Shown here piece after piece: positions 1-5,926 of a DNA stretch of 8,005 bases. How positions within the stretch are numbered: position 1 is the stretch's first letter; each line of letters starts with the position of its first letter. A program made the translations under genes and the position numbers. The stretch spans positions 1 to 8,005 of the forward strand of contig JAGWST010000294.1 in assembly GCA_028869325.1 (NCBI GenBank), in the 5' to 3' direction. This DNA is from a bacterium (lineage in GTDB: Bacteria; Vulcanimicrobiota; Vulcanimicrobiia; Vulcanimicrobiales; SCRA01). The notes beneath the pieces were generated by a model. It saw only the letters and a list, made by a program, of their open reading frames with translations. It was not told where the DNA came from and did no database searches.

Positions 1-381
1 CCGCGCTGGCGGCTGGCGGGGGCGACGCACCTACACCATCCGCTGGCGAATCTGGGCATTCACTTCTTCGATCCGGGAGAGATCCTGGGTTGGGGCGATG
101 CCTACGCGGTCAAGGTACAGACGCAGGTCTATGGGCAGAGCCTGCGCGCCGTCTGGGAGCCAGGAGAGTGGAGCGCCGGTGGGATGGTCTTCCCGGTGGG
201 CGAGAGCGGGCGACCGCGCAGTCCCCACTACCGCGACCTGCTGCGCGCATGGTCCCAGGGCGTGATGAGCCCCTTCCCGCTTCGAGCGCCGGCCGCATCG
301 GAGCGCGGCGTGCAGAGGCTCCGGCTGGTTCCGCGCGGGCCGCGGCCTTCAGGAATACATCAGGAGATGGCGAGAGGGTAG
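1..381 (+). CDS. Penicillin acylase family amidase, C-terminal part (5' end outside window)
   Basis: Frame 1 is open from the first base to a TAG at 379-381, giving the last 126 residues of a larger protein. The visible part matches the C-terminal end of the beta subunit of penicillin acylase (Ntn-hydrolase) proteins: a beta-rich stretch with YGQSLRAVWEPGEW (about residues 47-60), which corresponds to the family's 'GpSwR.vvD' segment, then VGESGRPRSPHY (66-77), the counterpart of the conserved 'GqSG.p.SpHy.D' motif, then a 'lLRAWSQG' helix. Family members are self-cleaved periplasmic enzymes that hydrolyse amide bonds in N-acyl compounds such as beta-lactam side chains, acyl-homoserine lactones or acylated peptides. 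The catalytic N-terminal Ser of the beta chain, the signal peptide and the alpha chain lie upstream of the window, so activity and substrate cannot be judged. It ends 38 bases before the methyltransferase on the same strand and may belong to that operon. Confidence 0.82.
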   Translation, partial: PRWRLAGATHLHHPLANLGIHFFDPGEILGWGDAYAVKVQTQVYGQSLRAVWEPGEWSAGGMVFPVGESGRPRSPHYRDLLRAWSQGVMSPFPLRAPAASERGVQRLRLVPRGPRPSGIHQEMARG

Positions 382-419
382 CGCAAGGGCGCCGCCAGAG
401 TGAGGGGAAGTACGAATCC

Positions 420-1106
420 ATGCTGCGTCACGCGGAGCGCGAGCTGATCGACGACCCGCAGGTGGATCCGCGGGCGCTGCTGACTTCGTTGCAGGGTATC
501 GAGGGAGCCAACCGCCATTTCGGTGGCCACGCCGTCGTGCTGCGCGAGTTGGAGCGATTGCACCGCGCCGGCCTCCCGGTCGCGCGCGTGATCGACGTCG
601 GGGCCGGCTTCGGCGATCTGGCCGAGGCCGTGGTGGCGTGGGGCCGGCGCCACGGCGCGGAGATCGAGGTCCTCTGCATCGATCGCAATCCGGCGGTCCT
701 CGAGATCGCGCGTCGCCGGCGTGCGGCGTTGGCCAGCGTGCGCTTCGCCCAGGGCGACGGACGCTCGCTCGATCTCGAGAATCACGCGGCGGATGTCGCC
801 CTCTGCACGTTGACGCTGCACCACCTGGAACCGGAGGAGGCTGTGGATCTGCTGCGCGAGCTGCGCCGGATCTCGCGGCTCACGCCGGTCGTCGCCGATC
901 TGGTGCGAGGTGCGCTGCCGTACGCCCTGGTATGGCTGTGGTCGCGCGTCATCGCGCGCGATGCCCTGAGCCGCCACGACGGTCCGCTCTCGGTCCGCCG
1001 CGCGTATACGCCGGGCGAGGCGCTAGCGCTGGCACGCCGAGCCGGTTGGCACGCGCCGCGCGTGCGCGTGAGCGCCCGCCTGCGCATGGTGCTCACCGAT
1101 GGCTGA
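420..1106 (+). CDS. SAM-dependent class I methyltransferase of a polyketide-type cluster
   Basis: A 228-residue protein with a Rossmann methyltransferase fold. It shows motif I VIDVGAGFGD (57-66), which binds S-adenosylmethionine, an acidic strand end CIDRN (87-90), GDGRSLDL (112-119) at the adenine-binding position, and CTLTLHHL (129-136) as the post-motif strand. The N-terminal segment with DDP..DP..L..L..IEGANRHFGG (about 11-36) resembles methyltransferases I recall sitting beside type III polyketide synthases and FAD oxidoreductases; that is recollection of the family, not a search. I chose ATG 420 because GAGGGG at 402-407 precedes it at 12 bases and residue similarity begins there. The frame is open to about position 90, but that upstream part overlaps the acylase gene and looks non-coding. 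Its stop overlaps the next start by 8 bases. The likely role is O- or C-methylation of a pathway intermediate; the substrate is unknown. Confidence 0.85.
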   Translation: MLRHAERELIDDPQVDPRALLTSLQGIEGANRHFGGHAVVLRELERLHRAGLPVARVIDVGAGFGDLAEAVVAWGRRHGAEIEVLCIDRNPAVLEIARRRRAALASVRFAQGDGRSLDLENHAADVALCTLTLHHLEPEEAVDLLRELRRISRLTPVVADLVRGALPYALVWLWSRVIARDALSRHDGPLSVRRAYTPGEALALARRAGWHAPRVRVSARLRMVLTDG

Positions 1107-2283
1107 AGACGTAGTGATCGTTGGCGGCGGCCCGGCGGGGAGCGCGCTCGCGCTGCGCCTCGCGCGCGCCGGCGCGAGCGTGCGCATCGTCGAGCGTGCC
1201 GCCTTTCCGCGCACAAAGGTCTGCGGCGAGTACCTGAGCCCGGGTGCGCTGGCCGAGCTGGAGGCGCTGGGCGTGGCCCAGAAGGTCACGGCGCTGGCCG
1301 CACCGCTGCGCGGCATTCGCCTCTATGCCGCGCGGGGCGATCCGCTGACGCTGCCCTTCGACGGCGGCGTTGCCTTGGCGCTGGAGCGCCGGGTGCTCGA
1401 CGCGCGGCTCCTGGCGGCGGCGCGCGAAGCTGGAGCCGTCTGCGAGCATGCTCGCGCGGAGGAGCTGATCCTCGAAGATGGTCGTGCCGCCGGCGTGCGC
1501 GTGCGCGACCCCGGCGGCGAGCTGCAAGAGCGCCGTGCAGGGGTGGTGGTGGGCGCCGATGGCATCGGCTCGATGGTTGCGCGGCGGCTGGGATTGACGC
1601 GTCAGCGCTCCTCCACGCGCGAGCGCTTCGCGCTAGGCGGGCACGTGGTGATCGGCGCCGGCGAGTGCGAATGGCTCTCGATGTTCAGCGCGGGTGGAGC
1701 CTACTTCGCCGTCAATCCGCTGGGTCCGAGGCGCGCCAATGTGATGCTGGTGCTCGCACGGCGTGAGCTTGCTGCATGGGGCGGCCGAATCGATGCCGCT
1801 GCCCGGCGGCGCGTCGAGCGTCTGGTGGGCGGACGCGCGCCGCTGGATCTCTTCCCCGCGCGGCAGGAGCGCCTGGCCGCCGGCCCACTGGCGCAACGCG
1901 TGTGCCGAGTCCACGCGCCCGGCGCGTTGTTAGTGGGCGATGCCGCGGGCTTTCTCAATCCCTTCACGGGGCAGGGTGTCTGGCTGGCCCTCGAAGGCGC
2001 ACGTGAAGCGGCCGCGGCGATCCTGGCGCTGCTGCGCGGGGAATGCTCGGAGAGCGCGGCCTGGCGTGCCTATGCGCGGGCGCGCGACACCTCGTGGCGG
2101 CCGCGCCGCGTGCTGAGCGGAGTGATGGAGCTGCTGCAGCTGCGAGATGCCTGGGCGCTGCACGCCGTGGCGCGCGCCTGCAGCCATCGCGAGGCGGCGC
2201 GCACCCTCTTGGGCGCTTGCGCCGGCACGATCCCGGCGCGCGCCGCGCTGCATCCGCTGGTGCTGGGTAGGCTGCTGGCATGA
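1099..2283 (+). CDS. FAD-dependent oxidoreductase (geranylgeranyl reductase/halogenase-like superfamily)
   Basis: A 394-residue flavoprotein of the p-hydroxybenzoate hydroxylase fold. The FAD dinucleotide motif is at the very N-terminus, VVIVGGGPAGSA (5-16), with the ribose-binding acid at E32. Next comes FPRTKVCGEYLSPGAL (36-51), where the CGE core is typical of geranylgeranyl-reductase-like and related secondary-metabolism flavoenzymes. The 'DG' motif is GADGIGS (152-158), and the FAD ribityl 'GD' motif is LLVGDAAGFLNPFTGQG (277-293). Length and motif spacing fit a complete enzyme. Family members reduce isoprenoid double bonds or hydroxylate, halogenate or desaturate small molecules, and the motifs do not decide between these. 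No halogenase-type WxWxIP motif is evident. The ATG at 1099 lies inside the end of the methyltransferase gene (8-base overlap), no clear Shine-Dalgarno precedes it, and translation is probably coupled. The TGA at 2281-2283 overlaps the next start. Confidence 0.88.
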   Translation: MAEDVVIVGGGPAGSALALRLARAGASVRIVERAAFPRTKVCGEYLSPGALAELEALGVAQKVTALAAPLRGIRLYAARGDPLTLPFDGGVALALERRVLDARLLAAAREAGAVCEHARAEELILEDGRAAGVRVRDPGGELQERRAGVVVGADGIGSMVARRLGLTRQRSSTRERFALGGHVVIGAGECEWLSMFSAGGAYFAVNPLGPRRANVMLVLARRELAAWGGRIDAAARRRVERLVGGRAPLDLFPARQERLAAGPLAQRVCRVHAPGALLVGDAAGFLNPFTGQGVWLALEGAREAAAAILALLRGECSESAAWRAYARARDTSWRPRRVLSGVMELLQLRDAWALHAVARACSHREAARTLLGACAGTIPARAALHPLVLGRLLA

Positions 2284-2720
2284 TGCACTCGGAGACGGCC
2301 GTGACCATCGCCGCGCCGCCACGCGCGATCTACGACGTGGTTGCGAACGTGGAAGGCTGGCCGCGCATCCTGCCGCACTACCGTTACGTGCGCCGCACCG
2401 GCGACGGATCGCTGGCGATGGCGGCGCGCCGCGGCTGGATTCCCGTGCGCTGGTGGGCGCGCGTCGAGGGTGATCCGCTAGCCCCCGCCCTGCGCTTTCG
2501 CCACGTTGCCGGCTGGACGCGCGGCATGGAGGTCCGCTGGTCCTTCACGCCCTGCCAAGGCGGGACGCGCGTGGCAATCGTGCACGATCTGGACTTTCGC
2601 GTGCTCCCGCTGGCGCGCGAGTGGATCGCCCGCCGCGTCATCGGCGACTTCTTCGTCGATGCCATCGCGCGCCGCACGCTGGCCTGCGTCAAGGCTCTGA
2701 TGGAGGCGCGCCCGGTTTGA
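2280..2720 (+). CDS. SRPBCC (START/polyketide cyclase-like) family protein
   Basis: A 146-residue protein with a helix-grip fold signature. The first strand is VTIAAPPRAIYDVVANVEGW (about 8-27), the usual 'i.ap.e.vwd.v.d...wp' opening, followed by PHYRYVRR. Alternating strands with RWWARVEG and MEVRWSFTP follow, then the long C-terminal helix REWIARRVIGDFFVDAIARR (about 113-132). The family includes aromatase/cyclases of type II polyketide pathways, coenzyme Q chaperones and lipid-binding proteins, all using a hydrophobic cavity. In this operon a role in binding, cyclising or dehydrating a polyketide or acyl intermediate is plausible but inferred. The start is ATG 2280, overlapping the upstream stop as ATGA; a second ATG directly follows at 2283. 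A weak GGTAGG (2266-2271) serves either. Its TGA (2718-2720) overlaps the ketosynthase TTG. Confidence 0.83.
   Translation: MMHSETAVTIAAPPRAIYDVVANVEGWPRILPHYRYVRRTGDGSLAMAARRGWIPVRWWARVEGDPLAPALRFRHVAGWTRGMEVRWSFTPCQGGTRVAIVHDLDFRVLPLAREWIARRVIGDFFVDAIARRTLACVKALMEARPV
2702..2706 (+). promoter_or_regulatory. Shine-Dalgarno GGAGG deciding the TTG start of the ketosynthase
   Basis: GGAGG lies inside the last codons of the SRPBCC gene, 10 bases before the TTG at 2717. It supports re-initiation at that TTG, where the upstream stop and the new start share TTGA (2717-2720). Confidence 0.6.
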
Positions 2721-3946
2721 GCGTCAACGTCGTGGTCACCGGCATGGGGACGCTCAGCGCGGCGGGCAACGATTCAGAGTCGCTCTGGCGCGGCGTGCTC
2801 TCGGGCCAGAGCTTCGTACGGCGCGTCACGTGCTTCGACCCGGCGGCGTTTCGCTCGCAGGTGGCCGGCGAGATCGTGGGCTTCGACGCGGAGGCGCGAC
2901 TGGACCGCAAGCTGGCGCGCCGTCTGGATCGCTACTCCGGCCTGGCCGTCGTGGCCGCCGAGGACGCGCTGCGCGACGCCGGCATCGATGCGATCTCCGA
3001 TCCGGAGGAGTTCGGCGTGAGTATCGGCAGCGCGCTGGGCGGCGCGCTGATCGCGGAGCAGCAACACGAGCGCTATCTGGCGAGCGGCATCTCCGCGGTG
3101 CGCCCCATCTTGGCGATCTCCGTCTTTGCGGCGGCCGCCGCGTGCAACGTCGCGCAGCATTGCGGCCTGCACGGGCCGGCCTTGGGCAACACCAACTCCT
3201 GCGCCAGCGGCGTGACCGCGATCGGCGAGGCATACCTGCTGCTGCGCGACGGGCGCGCGCGGCGCATGATCGCCGGCGGCGTGGAGGCGCCGCTGGCGCC
3301 GCTGACGTTCGGCGCATTCGATCTGCTGCGCGCGATGTCGTCGAAGTTCAACCACGAGCCGCAGCGCGCGTCGCGCCCCTTCGATCGCCAGCGCGATGGC
3401 TTCGTGATGGCCGAGGCGGCGGCCGTCTTCGTGCTGGAGCGCGAGGACGACGCCATGCGCCGTGGAGCCCACATCTACGCCCGGATCGCGGGCTTCGGCA
3501 TCAGCAACGACGCCTTCCACATGTCCGCGCCGCGCGAGGACGGCAGCGACTCCGCGCGTTCGATGCGCTCGGCGTTGGCCGAGGCGGGCATCGGTCCCGC
3601 GGAGGTGGAGTGCGTGAGCGCCCACGGCAGCGGCACGCCGCCCGGCGACACGGCGGAGCGCGCCGCCCTGCGTCTGGTCTTCGGCGAGCGCCTGGCGCAC
3701 GTGCCCGTGATGGCCACCAAGGGCTGCCACGGCCACGCGCTTGGTGCGACGGGGGCCTTGGAGGTGGCGATCGCGTTGCTGGCCATGGAGCGCGGCCGGA
3801 TCGTGCCCAGCGTGAATGCCGACCAGCCGGAGCCGGAGATCGCCACCTCGACGCAGCCGCGCCCGCTGCGGCCGGCGACGGTGCTCAAGAACGCAGCGGG
3901 CTTCGGCGGACTCAACGCGGCGCTGGTGCTGCAGCGGGGGCGTTGA
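2717..3946 (+). CDS. Beta-ketoacyl-ACP synthase, FabF/KAS II-like, of a biosynthetic cluster
   Basis: A 409-residue thiolase-fold condensing enzyme that would perform decarboxylative Claisen condensation of an acyl thioester with malonyl-ACP. It opens with VNVVVTGMGTLSAAGND, the usual KAS II N-terminus. The nucleophile is C162 in NTNSCASG. The two active-site histidines are H303 in SAHGSGTPPGDTAE and H340 in ATKGCHGHALGATGALE, with the accompanying lysine K335. The gatekeeper loop is NAAGFGGLNA with F396. All catalytic residues are present, so this is a catalytic synthase rather than a chain-length factor. Several usually constant neighbours differ from housekeeping FabF (NSCASG where TACA.G is usual, AHGSGTP for AHGTSTP, NAAGFGGLNA for NSFGFGGTNA), which fits specialised metabolism. 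The start is TTG 2717, since no ATG or GTG fits the N-terminus better: ATG 2744 would delete the first strand. The open frame further upstream overlaps the SRPBCC gene. Its 3' end overlaps the opposite-strand glycosyltransferase by 35 bases. Confidence 0.9.
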   Translation: MSVNVVVTGMGTLSAAGNDSESLWRGVLSGQSFVRRVTCFDPAAFRSQVAGEIVGFDAEARLDRKLARRLDRYSGLAVVAAEDALRDAGIDAISDPEEFGVSIGSALGGALIAEQQHERYLASGISAVRPILAISVFAAAAACNVAQHCGLHGPALGNTNSCASGVTAIGEAYLLLRDGRARRMIAGGVEAPLAPLTFGAFDLLRAMSSKFNHEPQRASRPFDRQRDGFVMAEAAAVFVLEREDDAMRRGAHIYARIAGFGISNDAFHMSAPREDGSDSARSMRSALAEAGIGPAEVECVSAHGSGTPPGDTAERAALRLVFGERLAHVPVMATKGCHGHALGATGALEVAIALLAMERGRIVPSVNADQPEPEIATSTQPRPLRPATVLKNAAGFGGLNAALVLQRGR

Positions 3947-5495
3947 CGCCCAAGGCACGCCGGTGCCCCCGGTACTCTCGCCAGCGGCGTTCCGCGCCGG
4001 GCCGCACCACGGCGGGATCGGTGTGGTAGACGGGCCACGAGACTCCTGCCACGTGCAGCAGCGGAAAGCGCTGCAGCCAGTGATAGAGGTCGGCGTTGCG
4101 GCGCAGCCTTGCCGGCTCGACGGCGATGAAGTAGCGCGCCCCCTTCTTGATGGCGCTCTCCTCGTCGAAGGGCGTCCAGAGCAGCGGGTCCTCCTCCCAG
4201 CCGTAGCGCGCGATGTAGTAGAGCACGGCGGGATCGTAGTGGCCCATCACCACCAGCGTGGAGCGTGGCAAGGCGGCGTCCAGCGCTCGCGCCTGCGCGT
4301 AGACGGCGGGCCGCCATCGGTAGTATGGCGCTACGTGCTGGCGGTCGACGACGATGGTGCCTGCCAGCACGATCGCACCCACCGCCAGCCATGCGGCGCG
4401 CTCGGCGCCGTTGCTCGGCCGCGCTCTCTCGTAAAGCCAGGCCACGGCGCCGCCGCCCAGGAGCGCGGCGAGCGGCACGATGGGGTAGAGATAGTAATCC
4501 ACCGGCTCGACCGTCACCACGACGAAGCCGTAGAGCGCCACGGCCGCCAGCCACGACCAGAGCAGGACGCCGCCGCGCAGGGCGCGCAGCGCCAGCAGCA
4601 CCAGGCCCGCCACCATCAAGAGGCAACCGATCGGGCCGAGCATGGTTCGCCAGAGAAAGGCGCGCTCGTCTAGGAGGGCGAGCAGCTTTGCGCCGAGTGC
4701 CGAGGGTGAGGTGAACGCGGCGATCAGCGCGGGCATCACGTGCCGCTGCGTGATGCCGCTCGCCCAATGCCACTCCGCGATGGCGTGCTCAAAGCGCAGA
4801 TAGGCGGCCAGCGGGAGAAAGGCGATCGCCGCGTAGACCCACGTGGCGGGCCGCGTGAGCGTCGCGCGCCATCCGTTGCGCGCCAGGCCCATGGCCAGGA
4901 TCGGCAGCGCGCCCACCAGGGCCACCGGCTTGGCGAGGAAGGCCAGCAGCGCCAGCAGCGCGGGGCGCCAGACCGCGTGCGTCGCGCCGCTCTCGTCCTC
5001 GAGCCAGCACCAGGTGGCGTAGAGCGCGCAGGTGAGAAAGAAGACCATCGTGGTGTCGGGCATGAAGGTACGCCCGTAGTAGAGGCTGCCGGGGAAGACG
5101 GCGAAGAGCAACGCCGCCGCCGCGCCGGCCACCTCGCTGGCAAAGATGCGGCGCGCGAAGAGGCCGACGACCGCGACGGTGCCCAGCGAGAACGCGATCG
5201 TCAACAGGCGGCCGAAGACCTCGTGGATGCCGAAGATCTTGTAGAGCGTCGCCGCGAGGAAGGGCACGATCTGCAGCTCCAGCTCGACGTAATTCGGCGG
5301 CGGCCCGTCGTAATCGGTCTGCGGAAAGAGCGGATTGTAGCGCAGCAACGCAAAGTTGCGCGCGATCGAGGCCGTGTCGCCTTGCCGCCACGAGGGATGA
5401 TCGAGCAACGGTTGGTGGATGGCGTGCAAGCGCAACGCCAGGCCCAACACGAGTGCGACGAGGAGGGCGGCGCGGAAGATCGCCAGACGACGCAC
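3912..5495 (-). CDS. ArnT/PMT-like membrane glycosyltransferase (GT39/GT83-type, PMT_2 superfamily)
   Basis: A 527-residue GT-C fold protein with many membrane helices. After a short basic N-terminus comes the first helix (about 6-24), then an outer loop with PSWRQGDTASIARNF (34-48). This is the catalytic-acid loop of undecaprenyl-phosphate-sugar-dependent transferases related to ArnT and protein mannosyltransferases, with D40 the likely key acid. YGRTFMPDTTMVFF (140-153) matches the conserved 'R...pD...ff' segment after the third or fourth helix, and PVDYYLYPIVPLAAL lies before a late helix. The soluble C-terminal part (roughly the last 130 residues) is probably extracytoplasmic. It would move a sugar from a polyprenyl phosphate to a lipid, glycan or protein; donor and acceptor are unknown. 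I chose GTG 5495 because longer in-frame starts overlap the GtrA gene, and AGGGA (5507-5511, minus strand) precedes this GTG by 11 bases. It is the last gene of a three-gene leftward unit, 14 bases after GtrA. Confidence 0.84.
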   Translation of the reverse strand: MRRLAIFRAALLVALVLGLALRLHAIHQPLLDHPSWRQGDTASIARNFALLRYNPLFPQTDYDGPPPNYVELELQIVPFLAATLYKIFGIHEVFGRLLTIAFSLGTVAVVGLFARRIFASEVAGAAAALLFAVFPGSLYYGRTFMPDTTMVFFLTCALYATWCWLEDESGATHAVWRPALLALLAFLAKPVALVGALPILAMGLARNGWRATLTRPATWVYAAIAFLPLAAYLRFEHAIAEWHWASGITQRHVMPALIAAFTSPSALGAKLLALLDERAFLWRTMLGPIGCLLMVAGLVLLALRALRGGVLLWSWLAAVALYGFVVVTVEPVDYYLYPIVPLAALLGGGAVAWLYERARPSNGAERAAWLAVGAIVLAGTIVVDRQHVAPYYRWRPAVYAQARALDAALPRSTLVVMGHYDPAVLYYIARYGWEEDPLLWTPFDEESAIKKGARYFIAVEPARLRRNADLYHWLQRFPLLHVAGVSWPVYHTDPAVVRPGAERRWREYRGHRRALGVNAPAAAPAPR

Positions 5496-5509
5496 TACAC
5501 TAACGGTCC

Positions 5510-5926
5510 CTAGCGGTCCCGGAACGTCCAATACTTGTTGACGAAGAAGTTCAAGAACATGCCGGCGACGGTCGCGGCGAACCAGACGCGGTGGTTTCCG
5601 GCCACGTGCATCGGCCCTTTGAGGAACCACGAGACGGCGTCACCGAGCAGCAGGGCCATGAACGAGACGGTGAGGAACTGCGCCCCTTCGCGTCCCGGAT
5701 GGCCGCTGGATCGAAACGTCCAGATGCGGTTGAGCCCGTAGTTGGAGATTCCGCCCAGCATGAATGCGATGGAGAACTCGATCCAGAAGGGCCAGTGCGT
5801 CGCCTTGTCCATGATGGTGAAGGCGACCAGGTTGACGACGAAGCCGCTTGCTCCGACGATGCCAAACTTGACGAATTGGCGCACTCCGCGACGCTGCGTC
5901 GCGGCGCTGATCATCTGACGATACAC
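5510..5926 (-). CDS. GtrA-family membrane protein (putative polyprenyl-phosphate-sugar flippase)
   Basis: A 138-residue protein, the usual length for GtrA, with four predicted membrane helices: about 17-38, 48-66, 82-101 and 114-132. The first is FVKFGIVGASGFVVNLVAF, the canonical GtrA opening. The two family motifs, one in each half, are SNYGLNRIWTFR (61-72) and NFFVNKYWTFRDR (126-138), which shows the internal duplication of the fold. GtrA proteins are thought to move polyprenyl-phosphate-bound sugars across the inner membrane for O-antigen, teichoic acid or arabinogalactan modification. The start is uncertain. GTG 5926 immediately follows the upstream TAA (5927-5929) with no spacing and no good ribosome binding site. 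ATG 5914, four codons later, is an alternative that costs no domain. It lies between two GT-C transferases that could use the sugar it delivers. Confidence 0.87.
   Translation of the reverse strand: MYRQMISAATQRRGVRQFVKFGIVGASGFVVNLVAFTIMDKATHWPFWIEFSIAFMLGGISNYGLNRIWTFRSSGHPGREGAQFLTVSFMALLLGDAVSWFLKGPMHVAGNHRVWFAATVAGMFLNFFVNKYWTFRDR

Noticed and set aside
90..419. An upstream extension of the methyltransferase by 110 codons
   Set aside because: It lies over the penicillin acylase C-terminus in another phase and is Arg/Ala/Gly-rich without motifs. ATG 420 with GAGGGG upstream fits the family N-terminus.
2774..3958. A 394-codon open frame antisense to the ketosynthase
   Set aside because: Its product is Arg/His/Gln/Ala-rich with no recognisable motif. 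It is the usual open antisense frame of GC-rich coding DNA, opposite a gene with all catalytic residues.
2830..4029. A 399-codon frame on the same strand, overlapping the ketosynthase in another phase
   Set aside because: The product is almost entirely Arg, Gly and Ala, typical of an out-of-phase reading, and it has no ribosome binding site.
3475..4773. A 432-codon minus-strand frame through the glycosyltransferase and ketosynthase ends
   Set aside because: It is low-complexity and Arg-rich. It is a shifted reading of the glycosyltransferase followed by antisense ketosynthase.
5496..5630. A longer start for the ArnT-like transferase inside the GtrA gene
   Set aside because: The extra residues are a basic out-of-phase reading of the GtrA C-terminus. 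GTG 5495 with AGGGA upstream directly precedes the first membrane helix.
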